Source of the DNA: Pseudolabrys sp035718275
Lineage (GTDB): Bacteria; Pseudomonadota; Alphaproteobacteria; Rhizobiales; Xanthobacteraceae
Assembly (NCBI GenBank): GCA_035718275.1
Contig: DASTHI010000010.1
Location: 124,001-188,000, forward strand
Direction: 5' to 3'
Length of the DNA: 64,000 bases
Both the position numbers and the translations under genes were made by a program. How positions within the stretch are numbered: the first letter of the stretch is position 1; each line of letters opens with the position of its first letter. Below are positions 1-9,150 of the stretch, piece by piece. The notes under the pieces are model-generated. The model was not told where the DNA came from, searched no databases, and saw nothing but the letters and a program-made list of their open reading frames with translations.

Positions 1-360
1 GAGCTGCTCGCTCGGCACCCGCTGAAAATAGCCGGTGTAATCTTGTGAGGTGAAGGCATTCTCCTGTCCCCCTATCCGCGCCACGACCTGGGAAAATTTG
101 CCGGCAGGATTTTTTGCAGTGCCCTTGAACATGAGGTGTTCAAGAAAATGAGCGAGACCCGACTTTCCCGGAGTTTCGTCAGCCGCCCCTACCTTGTACC
201 AAATCATGTGGGTGACGACCGGGGCTCGGTGATCGGGAATAACCACCAACTCGAGGCCGTTCGGCAATATGAAGTCACTGATCTGGGTTTCGGATCGAGC
301 AGTGGTTGCGACAGCAACCAGGACCATAAGCGCTGTTGCGAAGATCAATCGATTGGACAC
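1..360 (-). CDS. M16 (pitrilysin-type) zinc peptidase, N-terminal part
   Basis: This is the first 120 codons of a secreted M16 metallopeptidase; the rest lies beyond the window edge. The translation has a short hydrophobic signal segment (MSNRLIFATALMVLVAVA), then the family's opening strand (LPNGLELVVIPDHRAP) and the inverted zinc motif HFLEH inside GLAHFLEHLMFKGT, where the two His bind zinc and the Glu is catalytic. The start at the GTG at 360 is a choice: an in-frame GTG at 393 and a TTG at 414 would give a longer, basic signal n-region, and none has a strong ribosome site. M16 proteins in this group often occur as a catalytic and a non-catalytic copy side by side; this one has the catalytic motif. 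Family call is firm, substrate unknown. Confidence 0.85.
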   Translation of the reverse strand, partial: MSNRLIFATALMVLVAVATTARSETQISDFILPNGLELVVIPDHRAPVVTHMIWYKVGAADETPGKSGLAHFLEHLMFKGTAKNPAGKFSQVVARIGGQENAFTSQDYTGYFQRVPSEQL

Positions 361-449
361 GGATTTGTTTTTGCCTTTGCTGTCTCTAAGCACGCCGCGG
401 ACGTTGTCGACCAATCAAGGGGTCAGCTCTCGGAAAGAATCGGCAACTC

Positions 450-1151
450 TTATCGGCGCAAGCTCGGGTCGGCGCGATCCCGGTAGTCGTCATATGTGTT
501 CGGTTTTGCTGTTCCTTTCGCAAGACCATAGGGCTGGTCTGGCGAGGGCGTCTGGTACCCGGGCGGTGGCTCAGTCAATGACGTGCGCGGCGGCTCCCCA
601 GTGAATTTTGCTGTTTCGTCCGGCTTGCTTCCGAACATGGTGCCGAAAAGATTGCCCTTATATCCAAGTTCCGAAGGAAGCAGCTGGCTCCCGAAGCCGG
701 ATGCGGGCGACTGATATCCATCATCAGTCCGCGCTGCTTGCCGCTTCTTTCCGCGGCCGCCGGGCATCAGCTGATCCGGACGCAACGGATTCTGCTCTCG
801 TTCGCGCTCATCGCTGATGTTTCGATTCTTCTCCAGCGTTGCCTCGAGCTTGCGCCGTTCGACATCTGGATCCTTGGGCCATGCGGGATTGGTGGCCGCA
901 GCATCGCCCGTGTCGGGTGGAGGCAGATCGCGACTCGACGGAATTACGAGCGGGGCTCGTTCGCGATAGGTGATCCCTTCTTCACCGTCTCGCCGAAGCC
1001 CCAGGCCTTCCATGATGCTGCGCATGACCTTCTGGTCGATCGAGGGCTCGTCGTCATCGGCGGCCCGCGCCGGAGCAGACGTCGTAAACGCAGCCGTAGC
1101 GAGCAGCGCAGTCAACGCGGCACAGGTTGTGAAGACCTTTGTCAAGCGCAT
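450..1151 (-). CDS. Conserved exported protein of unknown function next to lspA
   Basis: A 233-residue protein with a clear Sec signal peptide (hydrophobic residues about 8-26, then APARA as a cleavage site). The mature part is hydrophilic and rich in Pro, Asp, Arg and Lys, with no predicted membrane span or recognisable fold, so it is probably a largely disordered periplasmic protein. It ends in a charged tail (YRDRADPSLRR). It lies 52 nt downstream of lspA and 89 nt upstream of the M16 peptidase, all on the same strand, so co-transcription is likely. I recall similar proteins at this position in Bradyrhizobium-like genomes, but I cannot assign a function. Confidence 0.75.
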   Translation of the reverse strand: MRLTKVFTTCAALTALLATAAFTTSAPARAADDDEPSIDQKVMRSIMEGLGLRRDGEEGITYRERAPLVIPSSRDLPPPDTGDAAATNPAWPKDPDVERRKLEATLEKNRNISDEREREQNPLRPDQLMPGGRGKKRQAARTDDGYQSPASGFGSQLLPSELGYKGNLFGTMFGSKPDETAKFTGEPPRTSLTEPPPGYQTPSPDQPYGLAKGTAKPNTYDDYRDRADPSLRR

Positions 1152-1203
1152 CGTGTTAATCCAGAACCGGAACCTGGAACTTCTAAGCGACTGTTGCGGC
1201 GGA

Positions 1204-1728
1204 TCAGGGCGCTTTTGCGGCGTCGCCCATTACAAGAGATTCATACAACAGCCCGATTACGCCAGCAACGATGGCCACATCGGCCAAGTTAAAGACGTAC
1301 CAGTTAAAGCGCCAATTGGCCGTCGAAATGTGGAAAAAGATGAAATCGGCCACCCAGCCATAGGCAAGCCGGTCGATGGCGTTGCCTAGGGCTCCGCCGA
1401 TAATCAGTCCGAGCGAAAGCGCGGTAAGGCGATCCTTCACGCGCGCAAGCCACGCCCATAAAAGCGCGACTGCGGCGGCCTTGATGATAAGCAGCACCCA
1501 TTGGCCAAGTGGCCCCTGAGTCTGGAACAGGCCGTAACTTATTCCGGTATTCCTAGTGAGCACGATGTCGAAGAATGGTCCGAGCCGCACCGGTCCATTG
1601 GACGCGAGGTCGAAAACGAATAACAGATAGAGCTTGCTTGCCTGATCGAGCAGACAGGCGACCGCTGCTACAATGAGCCCGAAGCGGGTTTGCGGACCAT
1701 TCAGGTAAGACTTCAATTCAAAACCCAT
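1204..1728 (-). CDS. lspA: Lipoprotein signal peptidase (signal peptidase II)
   Basis: Inner-membrane aspartyl protease that removes the signal peptide from diacylglyceryl-modified prolipoproteins. The 174-residue product has the usual size and four hydrophobic spans. Both catalytic aspartates are visible: D119 in GGALGNAIDR and D150 in FNLADVAIV. The LTRNTGISYG segment is the family's conserved region after the first span. It follows ileS on the same strand after a gap of about 250 nt, an arrangement common in many bacteria. Clients in this window would include the lipobox protein at 27964-28506. Confidence 0.96.
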   Translation of the reverse strand: MGFELKSYLNGPQTRFGLIVAAVACLLDQASKLYLLFVFDLASNGPVRLGPFFDIVLTRNTGISYGLFQTQGPLGQWVLLIIKAAAVALLWAWLARVKDRLTALSLGLIIGGALGNAIDRLAYGWVADFIFFHISTANWRFNWYVFNLADVAIVAGVIGLLYESLVMGDAAKAP

Positions 1729-1976
1729 CAGTGCATCGTCCCCGACTTTGCGCGAAGCGTTGCCCGATCATAGCTTTCGTCCGGACCAATGCGATGCACC
1801 TTCCATCCATTTTCATCCGACGATGTGATCCTTCGATCAGCCGAAGGCGATTGCATCGCGACGACTTGACCAGACGCGCACACAAAAACCAGACTCTGAC
1901 ACAAAGGCACTTGCAAGTCGCCTCGTGGTCATGGCTGGCGACCTTCCGACGAAGAGCATAGGCCGAGATATTTGAG

Positions 1977-4900
1977 TTACTCCGCTGCCCTGCGCATCGC
2001 TTCCCATTCGCGCAGCGCCTGTGCATCGCGCGGCGAGACATCGGGATATTGCGGATCGGCACCGATGGTCGTGAGGATCTTCCAGGATCGCGCACACTTT
2101 CTGCCTTCCGCGAGATTTGGCACGACCGCAACCCCGGTCACATCAGGCAGACGAAAAGCGTTCGCTGGTCCCGCGTCCCCGACGAGCGTCGCGGCCGAGG
2201 TAATGCAAACCTCTGCGAGATCGCAGTCGACCACGGCCTCGTAGAGCTCCGCGTTCGAGACGTGTACGATCGGGTGGGCCTCGAGCGAGGATCCGATGCG
2301 CTTCTGCGCACGCTCGATCTCCAACGCGCCGGTCACTACCCGGCGGACCATGCGGATCTTGCGCCATTTCTCAGCAAGCCTGTCGTTCTGCCATTCGGAT
2401 GCAACCGCATGGAAAGTTTCGAGATGCACCGATTGCGAGGCTTCGCCATACCGCGAGAGCCAGGCTTCTTCGGCGGTGAAACAGAGCATCGGCGCGAGCC
2501 AAGTGACGGTCGAGCGGAACAGATGTTCGAGCACCGTGAGGCAGGCCTTGCGCTTGAGTGATGAAAACGGATCACAATAGAGCGTGTCCTTGCGGATGTC
2601 GAAATAGAAGGCTGACAGGTCCGACGTCATAAAGCTCGAGAGGGCGGCGAAGATGCGCTTGTAGTCGAAATCGGCATAGGATTTGCGGATGAGCGCATCG
2701 AGCTCATGCAATCGATGCAGCATCAGCCGCTCGAGTTCCGGCATCTTTTCGAACTTCACCCGGTCTTCTTCACGGAAATGCGCGAGGCTGCCGAGCATCC
2801 AGCGAATCGTATTGCGGAGCTTGCGGTAGGTCTCGACCGTGGTCTTGAGAATTTCGGGGCCGATGCGTAGGTCGTCAGCGTAGTCGGACGCGCAGACCCA
2901 CATGCGCAAAATGTCGGCGCCGGATTGCTTGATGACGTCTTGCGGAGCGGTGACATTGCCGAGCGACTTGGACATCTTGCGTCCTTGCTCGTCGAGCACG
3001 AATCCGTGCGTGAGCACAACGTCGTAAGGGGCGCGCCCGCGGGTGCCGCAGCTTTCCAGCAGTGAGCTGTGGAACCAACCGCGGTGCTGGTCTGACCCCT
3101 CCAGGTACATCACCGTATCGTTGCCGCCGTCCATCTTGCGCCTAATGCCGGCAAGCGTCGGAAAATGCTTCGGGTCCTCAAGCACGAAAGCGTGCGTGGA
3201 GCCGGAGTCGAACCAAACATCGAGAATATCGTCGACCTTTTTCCAGCCGTCATTAGCCAGTTTGCCAAGGAAACGCTCTCGCGCACCAACTTTGTACCAC
3301 GCGTCCGCGCCCTCTTTCTCAAAGGCCTCGACAATGCGCAGTTCGACCTCCGGATCCTGCAGGATGTCGACCGATCCGTCGGAGTGTTCCTTCACAAACA
3401 GCGCGATCGGCACGCCCCAAGCACGCTGGCGCGAGATCACCCAGTCGGGCCGGCTCTCGATCATTCCGGTAATGCGATTTTCGCCCTGCGGCGGCACCCA
3501 TCGCGTAACCTTGATCGCCGAAAGCGCGCGATGACGCAACGTGTCGCCCGCTCGGTCGATCCCCTTGTCCATCGCTATGAACCACTGGGGCGTGTTGCGG
3601 AAGATGATCGGTTTCTTTGAGCGCCAGCTGTGCGGATACTGGTGCTTGAGGCGTCCGCGCCCGATCAGCATGCCCGCATCAATCAAGGCCTTGATTACCG
3701 CCTCATTGGCGTCGCCCTTCTCACCTTTGTCGTTGATCACACGCCGGCCGGTGAATCCAGGTGCCGCTTCCGTGAAAGCGCCATTCTCGTCGACGGTGTA
3801 AGGGATGGCCGGATTGATGCCACGCTCCTCCAGAGCGCCTCGATTTGCAGTCCAGACCTCGAAGTCCTCACGACCGTGTCCAGGCGCGGTGTGCACAAAA
3901 CCCGTTCCCGCATCGTCGGTCACGTGCTCGCCCGCCAGCAGCGGAATATTAAAGTCGTAACCTTTTGCGGAAAGCGGATGCGTGCACGATAACGACGCGA
4001 GAATCTGAACTGGAATATCATGCAGTTTTTGATACGCGGTCACGCGCGCTTGCTTGAACACATCGGCCGCGAGCTTGTTTGCCAGGATGAGGACATCACC
4101 GGGCTTCGTCCAATTGTCTGCCGGCGCATCAGTGACGCGATATGCGCCATAATCGATTCTCGGTGAATAGCTGATCGCGCGGTTGCCCGGCAGTGTCCAC
4201 GGCGTCGTCGTCCAGATGACCACGCTTGCGTGCCAGTCGGTGAGATTGAAAGCCAGGGCCGTCATGTCTCTGTTAGCCGAGGACTCGAGATCGACTGCGG
4301 CCACGGGAAATCTTACCCACACCTGATCGCTGGTGTAGTCCTCGTACTCAACCTCCGCTTCAGCGAGAGCAGTCTTTTCCACCACGCTCCACATCACCGG
4401 TTTCGATCCGCGATAGAGCGTGCCGTTGGCCGCGAACTTCATCAACTCGCGCGCAATCTGCGCCTCGGCGAAAAAGTCCATGGTCGTATAGGGATTCTCC
4501 CAGTCGCCCTCAACTCCGAGGCGCTTGAATTCATCGCGCTGAACGTTAAGCCAATGCTGGGCATAGGCGCGGCATTCCTGGCGAAAGGCGACCATCGCGG
4601 CAGGATCGGAGAGATCCGGCTTCTTCCTGTTCTTGGAGCGGTAGCTCTCTTCCTCGATCTTCCATTCGATGGGGAGGCCATGGCAGTCCCAGCCCGGCAC
4701 GTAATTCGAATCAAAGCCCAGCATCTGCTGGCTGCGTGTCACCACGTCCTTGAGAATCTTATTCAGCGCGTGACCAATATGGATGTTGCCATTGGCGTAG
4801 GGTGGCCCGTCGTGCAGGATAAACTTTTCGCGACCTTTCGCCGCCGCGCGTAATTGTCGGTAGAGACCGGCTTTTTCCCAGCGCGCCAGGATTTCTGGCT

Positions 4901-4985
4901 CACGCTGCGGTAGGCCCGCGCGCATCGGGAATTCGGTCTGCGGCAGGAACAGTGTTTCGGAGTAGTCGCGCTCGGGCTTTGACAT
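1977..4985 (-). CDS. ileS: Isoleucyl-tRNA synthetase
   Basis: Class I synthetase that charges tRNA-Ile with isoleucine, with a CP1 editing domain. The 1002-residue protein shows the HIGH motif at residues 69-72 (NIHIGHALNK), the KMSKS loop (GRKMSKSLGN), the editing-domain signature GTGFVHTAPGHG and the tRNA-binding segment DVWFDSG. The C-terminal region that in E. coli carries a zinc finger reads KCARSW here, so the second Cys of the first pair is Ser and the zinc site looks lost, which I believe is normal for alphaproteobacterial enzymes. It lies between ribF and lspA on the same strand. Confidence 0.98.
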   Translation of the reverse strand: MSKPERDYSETLFLPQTEFPMRAGLPQREPEILARWEKAGLYRQLRAAAKGREKFILHDGPPYANGNIHIGHALNKILKDVVTRSQQMLGFDSNYVPGWDCHGLPIEWKIEEESYRSKNRKKPDLSDPAAMVAFRQECRAYAQHWLNVQRDEFKRLGVEGDWENPYTTMDFFAEAQIARELMKFAANGTLYRGSKPVMWSVVEKTALAEAEVEYEDYTSDQVWVRFPVAAVDLESSANRDMTALAFNLTDWHASVVIWTTTPWTLPGNRAISYSPRIDYGAYRVTDAPADNWTKPGDVLILANKLAADVFKQARVTAYQKLHDIPVQILASLSCTHPLSAKGYDFNIPLLAGEHVTDDAGTGFVHTAPGHGREDFEVWTANRGALEERGINPAIPYTVDENGAFTEAAPGFTGRRVINDKGEKGDANEAVIKALIDAGMLIGRGRLKHQYPHSWRSKKPIIFRNTPQWFIAMDKGIDRAGDTLRHRALSAIKVTRWVPPQGENRITGMIESRPDWVISRQRAWGVPIALFVKEHSDGSVDILQDPEVELRIVEAFEKEGADAWYKVGARERFLGKLANDGWKKVDDILDVWFDSGSTHAFVLEDPKHFPTLAGIRRKMDGGNDTVMYLEGSDQHRGWFHSSLLESCGTRGRAPYDVVLTHGFVLDEQGRKMSKSLGNVTAPQDVIKQSGADILRMWVCASDYADDLRIGPEILKTTVETYRKLRNTIRWMLGSLAHFREEDRVKFEKMPELERLMLHRLHELDALIRKSYADFDYKRIFAALSSFMTSDLSAFYFDIRKDTLYCDPFSSLKRKACLTVLEHLFRSTVTWLAPMLCFTAEEAWLSRYGEASQSVHLETFHAVASEWQNDRLAEKWRKIRMVRRVVTGALEIERAQKRIGSSLEAHPIVHVSNAELYEAVVDCDLAEVCITSAATLVGDAGPANAFRLPDVTGVAVVPNLAEGRKCARSWKILTTIGADPQYPDVSPRDAQALREWEAMRRAAE

Positions 4986-5100
4986 GAGGGCTTAGTAGCA
5001 GGCTGACGTCTCGGTTGTCATGCCCCGGCTATTAATCAAGGCGATGATCGTGCCATTGCATGGACGATATCGGTGACCGGAATTGGAACCTCCCTGGTGG

Positions 5101-6093
5101 CTATATGTCTCGTAGCCGCGGGAAGGCCTTGCCCGCGCGCTTGAGCGAATCGCGGGCTTTGATCGTATCGGACGTCATCTGACGCTTTAATATTTCGATC
5201 GACTCGAACTTCTGCTCCTGACGGATCCAACCGATGAACGCGACGTCGATCGTCTGCCCGTAGAGATCATCGTCGAAGTCGAAAAGATGAACCTCGAGCA
5301 GAGGAGCCCCGTCGTCGAACATTGGCCGCCGGCCAAAGCTGGCGACGCCGTCGTGGTGGACGCCGGCGATGGCCACGCGCACCGCGTAGATGCCGTGCTT
5401 GAGACCACAGGACGGATCCAGTTTGAGATTGGCAGTCGGAAAACCCAGATCGCGTCCCCGCTTGTCGCCGTGAATGACCTCACCGGACACGAACCATGGT
5501 GCGCCCAGCAACTCGGCTGCCTCGACCACCCTGCCGGCCGTAAGCGCGGCGCGGATGGCTCCGGAGGAGACAGGCCTGCCTTCGTCCTCGAGCGGGGGTA
5601 CGACATCGACGGCGAAGCCCAGCTTCGCGCCCTGATCCGCCAGGAACGCGGGTGAACCGGCGCGGTTCTTGCCGAAATGAAAATCGAAGCCGATAGCCGC
5701 ACCGCCAATCCGAAGCGCCTGCACAAGGATTTTTTCAATGAAATCTTTGGCCGAAGTCGAAGCAAGCGCGGCGTCGAACTTCATCACAATGGCGCCATCA
5801 AGACCACTTGCGGCAAGAAGGCGCAACTTGTCGCGCTCGCCCGAGAGCTGAAACAAAGGCTCCTGTGGGCGCAGAAACAGGCGTGGGTGAGGTGTGAAGG
5901 TCAGCGCCGCCGCCCTGCGCCCCAACTTGCGTGCACGCCTGACTGCGGCCCCAATCACGGCCCTATGGCCCCGATGGACGCCATCGAAATTACCAATGGC
6001 CACAACAGCGCCCTCAAGCGGACCGCCATCAATGCCCCGCGCATCGCCGCGTGCAATGTGGAAGTTTTCGGCAGGCGCGCTGGGAACGGTCAT
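5101..6093 (-). CDS. ribF: Bifunctional riboflavin kinase / FAD synthetase
   Basis: Makes FMN from riboflavin and then FAD. The N-terminal adenylyltransferase domain shows VAIGNFDGVHRGH and ALTFTPHPR; the C-terminal flavokinase domain shows GRDLGFPTANL and the conserved region ending in IRQEQKFES. The start at 6093 (MTVPSAPAEN) gives 330 residues. In-frame ATGs at 6105 and 6123 are possible alternatives because no strong ribosome site separates them. It lies 115 nt upstream of ileS on the same strand, the classic ribF-ileS-lspA order. The cheY-like gene diverges from it across about 160 nt. Confidence 0.95.
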   Translation of the reverse strand: MTVPSAPAENFHIARGDARGIDGGPLEGAVVAIGNFDGVHRGHRAVIGAAVRRARKLGRRAAALTFTPHPRLFLRPQEPLFQLSGERDKLRLLAASGLDGAIVMKFDAALASTSAKDFIEKILVQALRIGGAAIGFDFHFGKNRAGSPAFLADQGAKLGFAVDVVPPLEDEGRPVSSGAIRAALTAGRVVEAAELLGAPWFVSGEVIHGDKRGRDLGFPTANLKLDPSCGLKHGIYAVRVAIAGVHHDGVASFGRRPMFDDGAPLLEVHLFDFDDDLYGQTIDVAFIGWIRQEQKFESIEILKRQMTSDTIKARDSLKRAGKAFPRLRDI

Positions 6094-6257
6094 TTTTCTG
6101 GGCATGACGCCGAGAACCGGCACATATTTTTCGCATCCGGAATTTGATGGCTCTTACGGTTAGCGCCTCATTAATAAACTTTCAAATTAACGGGTTCTTC
6201 AAAAGGCGGCTGTTATTTACCCACGTTTCCAGGAGAAAACCCCAGGGCGGACGCACC

Positions 6258-6665
6258 ATGGCTGTCGATCTGAGCAAGCCTGTCTTGGTCGTCGATGATT
6301 ACAACACCATGATTCGCATCATGCACAACCTGCTCAAGCAGCTCGGGTTTGAGGAGGTGGATGACGCAAACGATGGCTCTGCGGCACTCACCAAATTGCG
6401 CAAACGCGAATACGGGCTGGTGATTTCCGATTGGAACATGGAGCCAATGACCGGATTTGCACTGCTTCAGCAGATGCGCGCCGACCCTTCGCTCGCCGAT
6501 ATTCCGTTTATAATGGTGACTGCGGAATCGAAGACTGAAAACGTGATCTCGGCGAAGAAGGCAGGTGTGTCCAACTACATCGTCAAACCATTCAACGCGC
6601 AGACGCTGAAAAACAAGATTGACGCCGTCTTTGGCGATTCCGAAATTCCTGCTCCGGCCGCGTGA
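6258..6665 (+). CDS. Stand-alone CheY-like response regulator receiver
   Basis: A single 135-residue receiver domain without an output domain. Visible features are the acidic pair DD in VLVVDDYNTM, the phospho-acceptor Asp in LVISDWNMEPMTG, the conserved Thr in FIMVTAES and the Lys in YIVKPF. The DWNMP-like context and PFNAQTLKNKI end are typical of chemotaxis CheY. No che operon is nearby. The ORF extends upstream to 6144, but the ATG at 6258 begins exactly at the family's N terminus (MAVDLSKPVLVV). The only possible partner in the window is the broken cheZ-like gene at 26097. It converges on the HAD hydrolase with a 3-nt gap. Confidence 0.93.
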   Translation: MAVDLSKPVLVVDDYNTMIRIMHNLLKQLGFEEVDDANDGSAALTKLRKREYGLVISDWNMEPMTGFALLQQMRADPSLADIPFIMVTAESKTENVISAKKAGVSNYIVKPFNAQTLKNKIDAVFGDSEIPAPAA

Positions 6666-6668
6666 GAA

Positions 6669-7538
6669 CTACCACCTGAGCTCGCGCATGACAGCTCTGG
6701 GCATCCCGCCCGCGGCAGCAAATGTTGCGACCAGCGCGGCGCTATCCGGGCGCTCGCGCCCGCCGAGTTCCTCGGCATGAATTCCGGAGGTGATAAAAAG
6801 GAAATCAACGCCAATCATTCGCGCCCCCTTGAGATCGGTCCGCACCGAATCTCCTATGGCAAGTACGCGATTTAATGAAATCTTGTGGCCTGTGGCCGCC
6901 GCCGCCTTTTCAAGAGACAGGTCGTAGATCGGACGGTACGGCTTTCCTGCATAGAGGACCTCGCCGCCCATGGTCGCGTAGAGATCCGCAATGGCACCGG
7001 CGCAATAGACAAGCCTCGAACCGCGCTCGACGACTAGGTCGGGATTTCCGCAGACCATGAAAAGCCTGCGCGCCAACATAACCTCGAGCTTCGCGCGATA
7101 GTCTTCCGGCGTTTCCACTTCATCATCTTCAAGCCCGGTGCAAACCACGTAATCAGCTGACTCCAAAGAAGCGAACCGCACGTCGCGACTGCTGAAAATG
7201 GAACGGTCACGCTCAGGACCGAGGTGATACAAGGACTGACCACGACGCTGCTCGATAATGCTGCGTGTGACATCGCCGGAAGAGACAATCCCGTCGAAGG
7301 CTTCGCGAGGGCAATGCAGCCGTTCCAGTTGACGGATGACCTGCTCGCTCGGGCGGGGAGCGTTCGTGATGAATATTACGGTCCGGCCCTGTGCGCGCAT
7401 GCGCATCAGCACATCGCAGGCATGCGGAAAGACCGAGATGCCGTTGTGAATGACACCCCAGACGTCACACAAGAGAACATCGTAGTCAGCCGCGAGTGCC
7501 GAAAATCCGGCAATCAAGGGCGGCAGGCCTTTGTCCAT
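6669..7538 (-). CDS. HAD-superfamily class IIA hydrolase
   Basis: A 289-residue cytosolic phosphatase-like protein of the NagD-related HAD IIA group (TIGR01459-like). Motif I is LLCDVWGVIHNG, where the nucleophile and general acid Asp are replaced as D-x-W: the first Asp is present and the second position is Trp, a known variation in this subgroup. Motif II is VIFITNAPR and motif III/IV is AIGDSVRTDLKGA. The substrate is not predictable. It ends 3 nt from the cheY-like gene on the opposite strand, and its start is 73 nt from the 3' end of the EAL gene, so it may be transcribed with it. Confidence 0.9.
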   Translation of the reverse strand: MDKGLPPLIAGFSALAADYDVLLCDVWGVIHNGISVFPHACDVLMRMRAQGRTVIFITNAPRPSEQVIRQLERLHCPREAFDGIVSSGDVTRSIIEQRRGQSLYHLGPERDRSIFSSRDVRFASLESADYVVCTGLEDDEVETPEDYRAKLEVMLARRLFMVCGNPDLVVERGSRLVYCAGAIADLYATMGGEVLYAGKPYRPIYDLSLEKAAAATGHKISLNRVLAIGDSVRTDLKGARMIGVDFLFITSGIHAEELGGRERPDSAALVATFAAAGGMPRAVMRELRW

Positions 7539-7611
7539 GAACTCTTCTTCTCCGGCAGAGCGCAGTAGTGGCGGCGCAACCGGGCGTCAAGATCCATTCA
7601 TTTTGAAGCAA

Positions 7612-8970
7612 TCATCCGACCGAAGCATCGGCCGCGATCAGCACGCCGGCACTTTCACCCGCGGGTTTGACAACCTCCGAAGCTGTCCCGTGCAATGCTT
7701 CGGCCCTGACCGGACGCGGCGGCGAGAACAGAAAGCCTTGCCCGAACCGGACATCGTAATCCAAAAGGTCGACAACGGTCGTTTCGCTTTCGATGCGTTC
7801 CGCGATGAGATCAATGCCGAAGCGTGCCATCAGATCCGAAAGGTCTTCGGGGTCGATGTCATTGTAGGAGCCCGCCACCTTATTGAGGAGGAGCCTTGCA
7901 GGGACCTTTACAAAACGAAAAGAGCGATCGGCAAGGTCCTTCGGCTCGATCCGCAGGTCGGTCACATGATCGAGTGAAAAGCGAAAACCACGCTCCGCCA
8001 GCGCCGCCAAACTCTCATGCTCAATCGCGCCGAAATTCCGATAGGCTTCCTGCGTGAATTCGAACATCAGAGAGGCCGCAAGTACGCGATTGGCTTCCAT
8101 AAAGTCCAGTATTTGCCGAAACACGACCGTGTCGTTGAGAGTGGCGTTGCTGAGGTTGCAGAACAGTCCCACGTCACGACTCTTCAGCAGAAGACGACGC
8201 GTGACCTGCACGCAACGAAAGACCGCGAGATTGTCGATCTTCGGCATCAAGCCGACGCTTTCGGCAATGTCCATGAAATCCAGAGCGGGAATGACATCGC
8301 CATCTTCAGTGCGCAGTCGCGACATCGCTTCGTAATATCTCACCTTGCGCTGCGGAAGGGTGACGATTGGCTGAAGATAAAGATCGATACGATTGTCCTC
8401 TGCAGCTTTCGCAACCAGATCGGCAATTCTTTCGCGCGAAAGGCCGCGAAAATGCTCACTCCCACTTGCCGCTTCGGCTCCGGTCACTGCCAGGGGGGCT
8501 TGAATGGCATGGGCACCATTGTTTTTCGTGGCGGCCGGCACCGCGCGTACGGACAGGGCTCCTTGCTTTTGCAAGGCGGCCGCATGGCTCGCGACAGTTT
8601 CGGCAATTTGCTTGACCAATGCGCCTAGTTCGCCAATTTCTGCCGCGAGTGGATCCGCGCCGCCTCGCGGCTTTTGAACAGCTGCCGAGATCTTCAGCTC
8701 CATTGCATTGAGCCGACGGGAGGTCTCCGCAACTTGTCGGGCGAGATCGGCCGTACCTCGTGACAGATCAGCGATCTGGTCACCAAGGTCGACTCGATCA
8801 CGCAACCGGCTGCCAACCGTATTGAAAAGTGCCATGCCGGTGAGCAACCCCACCGCAACGATCGCAGATGTGCTCGCATCAAAACTGAATCCGAGATACA
8901 GCACAGCTCCGATGGAGGTGGCGATAAGCACCATACAAACCGCAATGAAGATGGCGCTGATACGACGCAT
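7612..8970 (-). CDS. Membrane-anchored EAL-domain protein, partly degenerate cyclic-di-GMP phosphodiesterase
   Basis: 452 residues with two N-terminal hydrophobic spans (about 7-27 and 34-52), a helical probably coiled-coil region (about 58-135), a low-complexity linker and an EAL domain (about 180-425). Metal and substrate residues can be traced: E214 in YEAMSRL (EAL read as EAM), N272, E304, D334, K355, E391 and Q411. The DDFGTG loop is altered to DHVTDL, so the second Asp is His and the loop Gly residues are missing. The protein may be a weak phosphodiesterase or a c-di-GMP receptor rather than an active enzyme. It has no GGDEF domain. Confidence 0.9.
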   Translation of the reverse strand: MRRISAIFIAVCMVLIATSIGAVLYLGFSFDASTSAIVAVGLLTGMALFNTVGSRLRDRVDLGDQIADLSRGTADLARQVAETSRRLNAMELKISAAVQKPRGGADPLAAEIGELGALVKQIAETVASHAAALQKQGALSVRAVPAATKNNGAHAIQAPLAVTGAEAASGSEHFRGLSRERIADLVAKAAEDNRIDLYLQPIVTLPQRKVRYYEAMSRLRTEDGDVIPALDFMDIAESVGLMPKIDNLAVFRCVQVTRRLLLKSRDVGLFCNLSNATLNDTVVFRQILDFMEANRVLAASLMFEFTQEAYRNFGAIEHESLAALAERGFRFSLDHVTDLRIEPKDLADRSFRFVKVPARLLLNKVAGSYNDIDPEDLSDLMARFGIDLIAERIESETTVVDLLDYDVRFGQGFLFSPPRPVRAEALHGTASEVVKPAGESAGVLIAADASVG

Positions 8971-9150
8971 GCTGTTTATCCCCGGCCGTGCCCAACGGCC
9001 TGCGCAACCAGTTAAATGTTCCCTGATTCGCGCGGTGGTAATCTAATGTCTACGACGGCCCGCCTTCGCGCAACTCGAACTGCTGATATGGTAGCGCGAA
9101 AACGCCTGTTATTCGCAGAAACCTGAAATAATTTTTTGGACCTGCATCCC

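Noticed and set aside
1728..1916. A 62-codon minus-strand frame ending in TGATG overlap with lspA, TTG start with GAGG upstream
   Set aside because: The coupling is attractive, but third-position GC is only about 55 percent, the product lacks any recognisable feature and the start is TTG. Treated as chance unless conserved in relatives.
8971..9150. Divergent gap between the EAL and glycosyltransferase genes as a possible riboswitch or small-RNA site
   Set aside because: No conserved RNA motif or strong hairpin was visible, only a normal promoter-sized gap.
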